This document shows positions 46,001-59,820 of a stretch of 64,000 nt of DNA, in pieces. The notes below the pieces were generated by a model. The model did no database searches and had not been told where the DNA came from. It was given only the letters and a program-made list of their open reading frames with translations. Position numbers and translations under genes: made by a program. Source of the DNA: Trichobilharzia regenti. Taxonomy: Eukaryota; Platyhelminthes; Trematoda; Strigeidida; Schistosomatidae. Position 1 is the stretch's first letter. Each line of letters opens with the position of its first letter. The stretch covers positions 170,375,509-170,439,508 of the forward strand of contig OX235262.1 in the NCBI GenBank assembly GCA_944472135.2, given 5' to 3'.

Positions 46001-49000
46001 CTCAGTGTGTGTCCGATACTCTTTCATTTTCTCCCATATATTCGCTGGGCAATAAGTTCTTGATTGGTTCAGTATCGAGCAAAGGAAGCTGTTGATAAAA
46101 GCCTGCAGTAGCCTGTAAGAAATGCTTTACGTGACGCATTCGCCAAGTTTCTCACCCATACAGAAGAACTGACTGACTTGGCATAGGTATTGAAAATTCA
46201 AATTTCCTTCTTTATACTGATGAAGGTCTGTCTATCTTGCCTTTTCGATTCTGGTTTCGACATCTTCATCTGTGTTGTTGAAACGATGCTGTTCGAGGCG
46301 ATGATAGCTACTCGCAAAAATTAAGCTGTGATTACAAAATCAATTTACCATTAGTCTTAATCTATGCTGGGGACATCACTCGTACCTAATTCCCATGAAA
46401 CTTCATGAACTCTCTACAACATCAACCAAATTCCAGTACTGGTCCAACAACGTCGCCTTTGGTGGTTTGGCCATGTTCTGCGCCGACCAGATGACGATCT
46501 GGTCAATTCAATTCTAAATCCCTCGCCATTTCCACCTTGGCGATGTCGCAGGGGTGAACAGGTGAAAACATGGCTTAGTACAGTCAAGGCTGATATGGAG
46601 TGCCTGGGGCTACAAACCGTCTACGGACTCCGTCTGTGGAACAAGAATAGGATAACCCTGTCTCAAAACCTTGCATCAGATCGCCGCGCCTGGGCAGTGA
46701 TGATTCGAGATGTTCATGAAGCCGGCTCATCCTCCTGTAGGAGACAGCCGAAGTAAAGTAAAGTATCTTTGTAATTCTTATCTGATTATCATTTACCAAG
46801 AGCAGCGTTAACAACCATCTTTCCTACCCTTGACCATCTTATTATTTTGTTTCTTTTAATTGACCTTTCAATCTCATATAAGCTAACTTGACATGTAAAG
46901 GTGTGTTCGAAATTGTAAGGACGGATGACCTATCATCATAGTTAGTCGCGGAGTCATGACTTAAGGTGGATGCACTGATATGATAACCTGATTGGACAGT
47001 TTTCGATTGGTCTATTTTTGGCTCGCATTTTCAAGGTCGCGCGACCACTCAGACATTCATTGTTTATACATCCATATTCTGAAGTTTTGTAAAGTGTATT
47101 TGCAGTGTATTTTGAATAGTTAAACGTTGTGGTGGTTAAATCTGATTTTTGTGTCTATCTCTGAGCGTGTGGGGAATGTTTTTAAGTGGTTATAGTGTCG
47201 TGTTTCTGGAGGTGCATTCTAGTCAAGTTAGACAATAACCCTAAATCAGTAACCTTCTGTTGTAACAGCAATACATTGCTCAAATACATCATATTTTGCG
47301 AATAAACTTCATCTGCTAATAATGCTATCCACATAAAAAAAATAGACCGCTGACAGGTTCGCAATGCACTCCTTTACCTCGGTAAGCCAGTAATAAAACT
47401 GGTAAAGAGGGAAGGTTAGGCATTTGGCTAACAACCCCACCCCGTAAAAATTAACACCACCGCTACCGAAACTTCAAGCCTCTATCTTGAAGTCCTATGC
47501 TCCACTGGGAACGAACGTAAAAGAATAAAATAAATAAATTATTCTTCTTGAGGTCAGCTAGCGTTGATGTAGGTTGTTGTAATTTCAGAAATGTGTTTTA
47601 TATATGGTAGGGAAATTTTCTTTGTGGTTTCCTTGGGGATCTTTGATTTGGTAGGTTGGCTTGGGGTAGATGTCTTTTGATGAAACTTCAGATCAAGGAA
47701 ACAATCAACACCAATATAAGTAGTTGAGAGGGTGTGAAAACACGCGGAAACAATCAACCACGTTCAAGGTCACCCGTTTGGGGAGATAACTAATAAACCC
47801 GTGGAGAAATCTGAAAGCTCACTTCAAATAGAAGCATGCACTGAAGATGTTGCCTTAGTGGGGGGCAATGAAAGCTTCACAAATAAACCATCCAGCTCAG
47901 AGAACACAACTACATCAAAATTACCTACCTGAGCTACGAATCTTCTCCACTATATGGGTGAGAAATTGGGTGAATGCGTCACGAAACGTATTTTCAAAGG
48001 GTCACTGCAGACTTTTATCAACAACTGCCTTTGCTGACTCCATACCGAAGATCAGATGGCTGGCCAGAAAGGGTGAACAACAAGGAACTCTGGGAGGCAA
48101 CGAAACAATTAAGAACCTACTACTCAACAAATATTCCACAGAAAATGGAGATGGACAGGACACACTGAGGACGTCGCCGAGTGACATGGCACGCCAGGTT
48201 CTTGAGTGGTAAACGACGAATTGTGTGTCCGAGGATGTTGTGGAGGAGATCGTGTGAAGAGGAGATGCGAACCTATGGGCAACCATGGGTCTAGTTGAAG
48301 AGGACTACAGAAAACAAGGTGAAATGCAAATGTGTTGTTGAAGTTCTACGTTCCACTAAGAACTCATGGGAATAATGATAACAATGAGCTATCAAGAACA
48401 TTGAAAGGAAATTAAGCACACCTAAAGGCCATATAAATAAAAAAAAATAGACAGACAAAAATACAATCGACATTCATCATTGAAGATAAGGCAATAAATA
48501 GACGACAAAATATACATGATGAAGCATATATAGAATAAATAAAACGAAAATAAACAACTTACTGAAACATTGCAGAATTTTGCTAGCAAATGAGAAGCGA
48601 ATTCAATACCTGAACCATAAAGTCTAGAATAATTTAACACTTTTGATTCACTTCGTTTAATACCCATTTCTTTAGCTATTTTAGTGTGTAAATCAGTTCC
48701 ATCCATTTTATTGCCTTGTAGTGTCATCCAACCATAAGGAGTTGAACCTGTAATAAATGTTGATTTTTAAAACAAAATAAAAAGGTGGTCACTATAATAT
48801 TACTGAGGGTAAACAGACATAAAAGAGATGCTTGTTGGAACTAGCTAATTAACAAACTAACTGATAGTGGTGATTTGAAACAATGAGGGAAGTCATGTTT
48901 CCCACTAGGATCCGAAGCTTTGGTTGTCAGTGTCAAAGTTGCAAACTTTACGAGTGATTTGTTCAGATCACAGAGAAACATTTTAGAGAAATAAGAATCT

Positions 49001-52000
49001 TACTAAACGAAAGTTATTTATTAATTTCAAGTTTGATCACAGATTGATATCATTTAGTGAACCGTTGAAAACCAAGGAGTACTGGACAGACGATTCGTCC
49101 TAGTCTGATATCCATCAGCAGTACGCACCAGCCGCGTTTCGAACACAGGACCTTCTGGTTACAACGCGACTCGTAGACCATTTAGCAACTGTGACTCGAT
49201 TCAGTGGCCAGTCAATGATGTCCAATTTCTACCGATTCGTGATTTTAGAGCGACCGACCACCAGCCAATGACATCGGCAAGTACTTGTCGTCATTTCCGA
49301 GCGGGTGGACCCCACTGGTCATGACTGCTCACCAGGACTCCAGACAACTTCGTCCTGTAGCCAGTTATTGGAAAGCATCACATTAATTTCCAAGAATTTG
49401 TTTGACTGCGAGCTTGTCTCTTAACCAGAAGGTCTGTCTGTTTTCGACATAGAACTTCGCACATATGTGCACCAGTTCAAGTCGCCACACTCCCCTCCAT
49501 GTAACACACAGAGCAAGACAAGAAATGCATAATAGAGACAGTAAACAGAGGTGTGAAACAAAGGAATAGTAATAACGAAGAACAATATACTTTCATTAGA
49601 AATTATAAGTCACAAGGAGTGGATGCATCTGTGTCAGCCATTGAGAACGATTTTGAACCATATCACCGATTGTTTCCAACCATTGGTTTTTACCATCCCG
49701 AGGACCCCAACCAATAAGTCTACACCTCCCTACGTGACTGGCTTAAACTAACTGTTGTGGGTTTCATTGACTGGTGAAGTCATGTTTTGGTTTGACGGAC
49801 GCTAGCTCTTTTACAGCCTGACATTATATCATCTAACATTGCCCGTTGGTCGAGGAAGGTGATTACTAGGCATCCGTAACATATGTCCAAACAATCTCAG
49901 TCGACGTAATTTTACAGCCTCGTCTATTGATTTCCTCTCCTTACGTAACACTCGATGCCTGACCTCAGCGTCGGTGGCACAGTGGTTAGGACTCTCGTCG
50001 ACCATCCACATGGTCCGAGGTTCGATCCCCTGATATCTATGGTCGGCCTGCTAAATTTGGGCTACCAATATCCATGCTAAAAATTCCATACATGTACCAA
50101 AACACACGGTGTGGAATCAAGCTGTAATCAAAAAAATAAAATAAAAAAATTAAATTGCTCACCTTATTATACCACTTCACACGGGAAATAGAACGCAGGC
50201 ACCTATGATCAAAGACAGCTAATCTTTTCATGTCTTCCACTCTCAATGGCCAGGTCTCACAGCCATAAAGGAAGACGGAATGGAATGCTGCTGAGCAGTA
50301 CATCCGCCCTTTGGTCGATAGTCGGATATCACGTCTACGCCAGAGATGGCGTAAACTGGCATATGCGAAACTAGCCCTCTGTATCCGTGCTGAGATTTCG
50401 TCAGAGATCAACCCGTTGGCACTGGCTGATGGTACTTCCCAAATAAGTGAAGTGGTCAACATGCCCCATCATGAACATTTTGAATAAATGTCGTTAAAGT
50501 CAAAATATAAATGACAAAATTGCTTACCTTGAAAACCGATACTTGAATCGCCAATTAACGAAGCAATCCACATCTCTTGTGAATCTACATCAGCACCGAC
50601 AAATACATAACCAGGAGGCGACTGAATCATTGCTTTGATTTCACTTCCTAACCGATTTTCATCAGCATTACTAGCTGTTAACCAGAGTGGTTCAACAGCT
50701 CTTCGAGATACAGTCCCGGAGGATATAACTTGAGGTAGAATAGCACCATATCGTCCTTCAGAATGATAGGATTGATCTCTACAAAAAAAATATACACAGA
50801 GTAAGGTGAGAAAAAGGCTTTAAAACAATCTATTCAGAAACTGCCAATATCATTGAAACTGTGGATGAACTTGTAGATACAGTGTTTGTAGTAGGGTCCA
50901 CAGAATTTTGTCCTTTATTAGTGGACACAGGAATTGAAAATGTTCGAGAAGGCAAAAGGATGTAGCACAACACAATGTGCACTTGATAAATGACTGACGC
51001 CTTTGGACTGTCAGCTGCATGATTTAATCACCCTTGAATGGTAGTTTAACATAGATAGCTTTTTTTGCAACGGAAGCTGTCTTTTCATAGGGGACAGTCT
51101 CTCTTTGCTTACTGTGACATGTAATGAAGTTTTCCGAACATCCACTAGCCAAAAAAAAGGAATGCATGAGCTGTAGTTCATCCATTAATGTGTCGCTTAT
51201 GCAGATTTTAAGGGTCCTTAAAAACAGACATTTCACAAGGGTATGTGTATACTATGAATATTATTACATCCTCCTTTATTTCCTAGAGAAGCATAGGGCT
51301 TCAGGCACACGTCTCCATTGCGTTCGGCTGTCCACCAACGTTTTCACCTGGCTCCACGTCTGCCCACATGCTTTCATCTCCTCTTCACATCACCTCCTCC
51401 ATGTCACCCTCGCACTAACGAACAACTCTCCGCTCTCGATCCGGGTTCCACTCGAGAGAGAGAGAGAGCCTGGTGTGTGATGGCACTCACTTGATGGTTT
51501 TCTTACAGTATGGACAGTCCACCATCATTTTTTGCACATTTGTAGCGCAATCGGTTGGCTCGCTCACAGAGATCCCTGTTGCCGACCTTTTCTGACCATT
51601 CGATCTTGAGTATTGAGCGAAAAAAGCTGTTGATGAAGGTGTTTAGTTTGTTCGAAGTGCTCTTCTTGATGCAGCGCCAAGTTTGTGATCTGTATATTAG
51701 CACTGACTTCACATTGGAGTTGAAAATCCAGTTCTTATTTTCATTTTCATGCTGAGTGCTGTTGACCTCCACACAGACTTGAGAGTAATGAAAGCTTGTC
51801 TTGCTTTCCCGATCCTTGCTTTGATATTCTCGTCAGTTCTGTTCGCCTGTCATTGAAACGACGCCTCCCAGGTAGGTATGTGAAGGAGGTTGCTTCTTTC
51901 AGATTTCTTCCATTTATGCTGATTGTTGCCTGCTGCTGTTGGTGTTGGCCAGGAATCTTCATCACCTCTGTTTTCTCTATGTTCATCTGAAGGAAGTTCT

Positions 52001-55000
52001 ATCTTTGTGGCTTCTTCCGCCAGCTTGTTGCTTTTGACTTGCATATCTTCCAGTTTGTGGGAAATCAGACATATGTCATCGGGAAGTCCAGATCCTCCAA
52101 GTTTTTGTGTGGGTCCACTTTATGCCTGTCTCCTCGTTGCCTGCTGTCTGTCGCGATATCCAGTCTACGGCAATCAGGAAAATCATTAGAAACAGTGGGC
52201 AACCAGCTTGTCTTACTCCCGTCTTCACTTTGAAGGATTCTGTGAGTCTCCCGTTGTGGATTACCTGGCATGCAGCATTATCGTACAACTGTTAGATTGG
52301 GTGTATAATTCTTGACGGCACCCTGTAGTAACGAAGTAGTTGCCAAATCACCTCTCGATCGACACTGTCGAAGATCTTCCCAAAGTCAATGAAGTTGAGG
52401 TAGACAGGTGACTGCCATTCCAGGCTCTGTTCAATGATGATCTGTAGTGTTGTGATTTGATCAATGTATGACTTGTTCCTTATGAATCTAGTCTGTCCCG
52501 GTCGAAGTTTTTCATCCAGGGCGTGTTCGGTTATCTCCAGGATGATGTGGCTTAGTATTTTGCTAGGGTTAGACAGAAGCATAACGCCGATCACTTCATC
52601 GCTCTGTCATCCCAGTTGGCCATTGAAATATTCAAGAGACCTAACTTGTTTACGCCCATCATGAGTTATGTGATTTGTTTTCATATAACAAACTAATGAG
52701 ATCAGTTGTGGGTACACACCATTCCATCATCAGTACTTTGTAGAGTTCTTGAGATAAACCATTTTTCTGATTTATCGTAGCATTCACAGAAAGTGATGAA
52801 AAATGTCTACCAGTTTAACTGTAAACCCGTTCAGGTTATCTTTGCTGGATTGGGTTGCAGGGACTTGTTCGTACAGATCTCCATACTGTAAGTGAACTTT
52901 CATTCTATTTATTTATTTATTTTTAAAGGGATAGTTTTGTGTTTTAATCCATAAGATAATGCTTCTAACTGAATTTATGATAAAGTACAAAAAAATATAT
53001 GCCAATGATTCCCCAACTAGGTTGATGAAACAGCTCACCAGTACTTCCTGTTGGTTTTCAGTGGTTCCCTAAATCATATCAATCCGTGATCAACTCGTAA
53101 AAAAAAATCTAATGCTTACAAACCAACTATAGAACACCAGTTATAAGTTTGTTTACATCCTAAGGAAGTTCTGCAATGCGATTAGTATTTTCAAATGATT
53201 TTGATAACTTTTGTGCCGTGGAGACGATGATTTTATTAATTATTATGCGGTTAATTTCACCAATTCCTGATTTAGATAAATATTAAACGTTGAAGAGTGA
53301 GGATTTTGACTTTTTCTTGATGCAGAGATTTACAAAATGATATTGGATAATATTGATTTCCAATGCAATTGCCATAAAACCGGAGTCGTTCACGCTAAGT
53401 AGTGACAGTTTTACATCTCAGATTCCGAAGAATTTTAGAAGTAAGTTAAGGGAAGGGAAATCAATCGACGAGGTTGTGAAGCTACACCACCGATTGCCAT
53501 GGTTAGGACATGTTTTACACATGCCTGTCTACTTATCACCTTCCTCAACCAACGGGTAATGTTTGATGGCTGATATGGGAACAAGTTGGAAAACAGCTGG
53601 TGATGGTCAAACCAAAAATGACTTCATCAGTCAATGAAATCCACAACAGTTGGTTTAAGCCAGTCACGTAGGAAGGTGTAGACTTCCTAGTCGGGTTCCT
53701 TCGGATTGTAAGAACCAATGGAGACTGGAGACAATTGGTGATATGACTGAAAATCATTCTCAATGGCTGGCGCAGATGCAATCTTCATTCTTTGTGATTT
53801 ATCCTATACAATAAAGCTCTACTATTCTTTGATATTACTCTTCTTTTTCCCTTACACTTCTGTTTATGATCTATCTCTCGTTTGAATCTCTCTTCACTCT
53901 CTTATCCTGCTTTATTTGCTACATTGAGGGAGTGTAGTAACTCGAAATGCTGCGCACCTGTGTAAAGTTCTGTGTTGAAGGCATTCAGTCAGTCAGTCAG
54001 TTTTATAGTATCTTTAGGAAGTCTGCGTTTGAGGAAATTGTAACAGTTAGACAAATATCGTGAAATGATATCACTTCTACACAATCGCTTTACAACTAGA
54101 GTGGATCACAGTAACAAGAATAATAACTGACAAATCACTATAATTGATTGAATATTTAACAGTAAAGTTATGTACACTAATGTGAAGCCTGATGAAATCT
54201 AACAGGAAACAATACAGTTCGGTTGCATATGCTGCAACACATTTTTTTAGTGATAACAACATATATGTGAAGAATTATAAATTGAAACCATAGAAGGACT
54301 TACTTTAAAACACTACTTGGAAGTTGATCATGCGGTAACCAGATAGCCATCTGTGATCTGAAACATGATTTAAATAATGCACGAAGAAGAGATATATATT
54401 TTCAATTTACTCCAAATATGTAAACTTCAAAATAGAACCAAAAATGCTTATGATTACTACTCACACATCAGTGTGAACTACAACATAATCCGTGACCACT
54501 AGGGTACAGCAGGTCAAAAAAAAAAAGAGGACACTTACTCATTGCGAAGTGTTTGCACTATATCGTGAATCGGCAGAAGTCATAATTCATATGGGCTGGC
54601 CATTGGATCGGGTCCCAGGGGCTTAATGTCTACGAGCTCGCCTTATAACCAGAAGCACCTGGGTTTGAACCACGGTGGGTGGGTGCGGACTGCCAAAGAG
54701 TCCCAAACTAGGACGAAACAACTGTCCAGTACTCCCAGGTTTTCCAATGGTTTACTAACTGATGTCAGCTCATGATGAAAGCCTCCAACCAATCAAACTA
54801 ATAAAATCCTTAAAAAAGCCATTACTTAAGAGTTTATTTATTTCCTTCGAGTATGGAAGTTATTATGGAAGGTTAGAAATCCATAATAATAATAAACCTT
54901 AAATACGCTATTACTTTTGTTTTTTAATGTGTTCATTTCTTTATTCAAGTTTTTCTGATTCAAGGTTTAGACAGATAGTATGATAACTTAGAGATTAAAT

Positions 55001-58000
55001 ACTCCCCTGACTTCATTGGCACACAAGAGACAATAGAGTGAGTGCGACGACTCTTTACAGATGCTAGCGTATTAATATACTGGTCGGGTGTGAGGACAAA
55101 TACTCGCCGAAGACATTGGCTAGCGGTCGCGCTATGTCGTGAATTGGCAGAAGTTAGAATTCAAGGACCATTGGATCGGGTCCCAGTGGCTTAATGGTAT
55201 ACGAGCTCGCCTTGTAACCGGAAGCTCCTGGGTTCGAGCCCTAGCGGTGGGTGCGTACTGTTGAAGAGTCCCAAACTAGGACGAAACAGCTGTCCAGTAC
55301 TCCCAGGTTTTCCAATGGTTCTCTGTCTAATGTCAGCTCATGATGAAATCCTGAAACCAATCAAATCCCTACAAACCAACACTTGAAAACCAACACTTGA
55401 ATATACTTTCACCCTGTCTTCATTTTTCCTTGGCAATTCAATATATAACTATTTCCAGCTGCAAAATGGAACTGGATTTTATTTTCCGATGAGCTATCTT
55501 TATCTGGCTAACTGAATCAGGCAACAAATACACTTTGTTTGATTACTCCTAAGAATTAAAAAAAATCATTAAAACACTAAAAAAAAAACTTGGTACAATA
55601 TGGCATCAATGAGATAATAATAAAATAACATAGATTAAAAGTAAACAGTATAAGTAGAGAACGGATAAAGAACTTAATCTGGAAGGAAAATAGCCATATT
55701 TAAGGAGTTCAAATGTCATTCGTCAATTATCGTCGCAAAGGGGAGAAAAAATGAAACTACAACACGTTCATAATTGATTACGATTCTTGGCCATATCCGA
55801 TATCGTTTCGAACCAATGATTCGAGCTATCTCTCGGACCCCGACCAGGGAGTCGTGACGCACCAACCAATGCAAACCTAACACAAATATCCCTCATCCCA
55901 CGACGCCACGTCACGGACTGACCACCTCTCCGCTTTTTCCATCCCATCCCACGGCTAGCGAAGAGAGACCTATACAGAAGTCTCTGGGATAACATTCGCA
56001 GTACATGTCCGAGTCGTCGAAGCCAGTGTTTCCAAATGACGACACTCAAAGAATGGTGACCTCCATTGTGTCGAAACACACGCCGCCAGACTTTTTAGAA
56101 TTACTCACACGACGATACCATCTAAAGCAAGCAATCCTGCGGAGACATACCCGACCTTTGACAGACAGGCTAACGTCGCGAAGGCTCCAGAGGTGGCTCA
56201 AGTTAATGTATGCCACCCTAGTCTTCATGACACGGTTGGAAATCTGATCCGTTACCCCTCCGTCAGCACTCACACAACTACCCAGATACACAAACTTATC
56301 GACAACTTCAAGCGGTTCATCTGCAAGTGTGAGTGCATGCACAGGCTCCTGTTAATCTTGCAACAGTGCTTTGCACTTAGATGGTGCCAAACACATACCA
56401 TACTTACAGACACTGATCGCCAACTGATTAAGTGCGATTTGGGCAGCCTGGATGCTATCGCACAGTAAGACGATATCGTCTGCATACTCCAGGTTGAAAA
56501 GTCCCTCTCCAGGGAGCATATCTAAACCACCATCACCACCACGTACGTCTTTCGGAGCTGATTCCAGAATGTCATCTACGACAAAGTTAAAGAGAGATGA
56601 AGAGAGATCGAACAACCCTGTCTAACTCCACTGTTGGTTGGGAACAGTGATGATAGTTGGTTGTATGCCCTCACTCTACCTGAGGTGTTTCTGCACAGAG
56701 CTTTCAGGGTGTTAACAAACTTCTCACGTGGACCCCTCCTAAGAATAATAAACACTGAAACAATTCCAAAGATGACTCAAAGTGTCTGGGCATAACTTCA
56801 GGGGAATATAAAACTCCAATTAAATTTATGCTACATACTTCTGGTTATAACGACTCCACCTGAGTATAGTCTACATTACAAGCGACTATTTCCTTTCAAA
56901 CTATAAGTACTAAATTTTTCTCTTGAAGAGAAAAGAACCTGCAGCAGCGAAAAAAAAATAAACCGAGGATTACTTGATACGTTTTGAATAACTTTGCCAA
57001 AATGTGGCATGAACACGATCATGAAGTAACTGGTCAGCTAATCCAATTTCTCCGCTTGAATTATTCCCCTTAGGATTGTTGCTGTCTTTCATCGTGTCCG
57101 AATTAAAATCAGCACTATGCAGTCGATGAGATGCAATATGATTTTGAAACGACCGAGAAAGTGGTGAACCGACTGGGATTCCAGTGCCAGACTAAAATTA
57201 GGAGAGAAAAAATAAATCCAGGAATTTTGGTCGCAATTATTTAATTTATGAAATAAGATAAAATTGGGAAACAAAATATTTCTAAATGATAATGATTGCA
57301 ATTATAAAGCGGAATCTATATGTAAAAGATGCAAGGGAACCGTGTAAACATAACTAATTCAAGTTAAATGACGCAACACATTATATGACTTTGACGAGTT
57401 GATCACGGATTGATAACAGTTAGAGAACCATTGAAAACCAGGGAGTATTGAACAGCTGTTTCATCCTAGTTTGCGAATCATCGGCGGTACGCACCCACTG
57501 GGGTTGGAACCCAGGACCTTCCGGTTACAAGACAAGCTAGTATTCCAGTGGTTTATTGGTATATGTATGTGGCGGTGTATGTTGCGAGCTTAGCTACAAG
57601 GAGAATTTTTATCGCTCTTTTCATTCTCTTATCAATCTTTTATGATATTGCTTCTCTTTTGAATGGAAGACAAATAAACGATTTCTTCTTTTCAACAGTT
57701 GGGTGTTTCATTTACTCGTCTTTTTGTTTGCTATACTTTTGAACAAATCCCTTTGGATACCTATTTTCCCTTAGGCACTTCTCAACAAAACCGAATTCTT
57801 CCACCTTGCTGGTTGGACATAGCTTCCTGGCTATTTTTTATAGTATCCTCATTAATCCACGCCTGTAGCTTATAGGGCAGAAGCCGTTATAGTGAAGATA
57901 TTGTCTGGTGTAGGTTTTATTTTCTATAGATGGACTTTTCGAACGAATAATCGTTTCTTCGCCTTACATTAAGGTTCAGGAAATTGGATTCATCATTATG

Positions 58001-59759
58001 TTTGTATTTCGTGATGATTTTAATGTTTGAGATCGATCCTCTGACTTCTCCTTGCCCCCTCCTTTTCTACTTTGAAAAATTACATAAATTGATGGTAACT
58101 TAAAATAAAAATTTGTAATGCCTATATTTCGGATGTGTGAATTTAATAATATTTTCTCTATAACCATTCAAACATTGAAGTTAGTTAAGTGTCTTAGAAA
58201 CCGAGCTATAGCACTAAGTGGTACATTAAAAAACCTAAATGATGAAATGAGATAGATAGAAGAGGCGTTGGTGTTAAATAACTAACTATCCTATAAAATT
58301 CAGTAGGAAGATCAAATGAAGTCAAAAGCAAAATAAAAATAACAGTGAAACAAGAAATTGTAACATAAATAAGAAAGAACATAAGCCAACAACTACAGTT
58401 TTACCATAAAAGGAAGGGAAATCTGAAACCCTACACAGGATTCTTAATAAAGCAGGAATTAGGGTGGCATTCAAACCTACAAACTCACACAGAGACAAAC
58501 TCTGTAGGCTAAATGATCCTGCAGGTTGACCCAATTAGACGAAATACCTTGCGATGACTGTGAGTTAAGTCAACCACATGAGACAGTCAAACCAGTGGAT
58601 CAGGATTAGTGAGATTATCAGAATATAAGAATTTAGCTCAGATTAGAATGATTGATCCCACCCTCAAAGATAAATAATTTAGGAAAAAGCTCAGCATTAC
58701 ATTGCACTGCATGCATTTACACACAATCACACAATAGGATGAGAGAGGGCTAAAATTCTACAAAGTAGTCTAGGTAGGTGGAGAGCGAGAGAGGTTGGTT
58801 ACTGAATCATGTCTGGTTCGAGTCTACACTCAACATATGCAATAGAAGTGACTCAACGCAAATGTACCAGAGATATGGAAGATATTATTACCATTCAAAT
58901 CAGAGGATGATAAATAATGTTAAAATGTATTTCCATTCACATTATAACATTCTAACAAGTTATTTAATTATTTTGCTTTAGAGTAAAAACACCTTATTTC
59001 CCATTTGATTGTATTTTATTGATAACAGTAATATTATTCCCGACTGTACTTTATCTTATATTGACTTTATTCAAATGTCCAATCATCAATTTTCACTCAT
59101 GTGTATAAACAAAGCAAAAAATTTGTGTGAGTAGTGCCTTGATATGATTATGAGCAGTAATAATTTATGCTCGAAATGTGGTTATCAGTAAATATTACTG
59201 TATAACACTGTGTGACTTTTATCAAAATAAAAATTTTATCCATAACATTGAAGTATGTTATTGTTACTTTTTATAACCATTGTGATTTCGGGTAATTTGC
59301 AGCTGATGAGGAGAATCCGTGAAATAGAAATGATATCATATTATACTGAAAATTTGGTCTGTCTTTCTTTATCGAAATTTATCAGGGGAACCGAGTGTAT
59401 GAAACATATAAAGGTTCGTCGAATATCATAACCAGTAGAACATCGACTTGGTGATTCGGAAATCACACCGTATGTCAATCCAGGGATTTTCACAGATATT
59501 AAATGGTTGGAGGCAATCAGAAGGAAGCCTTGGACCTAGATCTCGTGCTACTTGGCACTCACCAGTCAGCAAGGCGTATCTGCGACCTAGAAGGAACTCA
59601 TGTCCATTTTAAGATTTGAACCCGCGCCACCCAGTGCTACAGTCAGAGACGTTACCATTGAGCTATTCGGGCTCACAATTGACCTCCTGTAAGACTGTAT
59701 TTGGTACTTTGATTGGACACCAAATAAAGGATTAGACACGTCACACTAGTTACTAGTGT

Positions 59760-59820
<61 letters not shown>

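Noticed and set aside
57548..57742. Hydrophobic 64-codon ORF as a membrane protein
   Set aside because: It starts inside the break of a SINE fragment, is T-rich throughout and has no supporting signal.
58515..58540. Similarity to the conserved 3' end of 18S rRNA (CTGCAGGTT on one strand)
   Set aside because: The match is too short and no neighbouring rRNA sequence is present.
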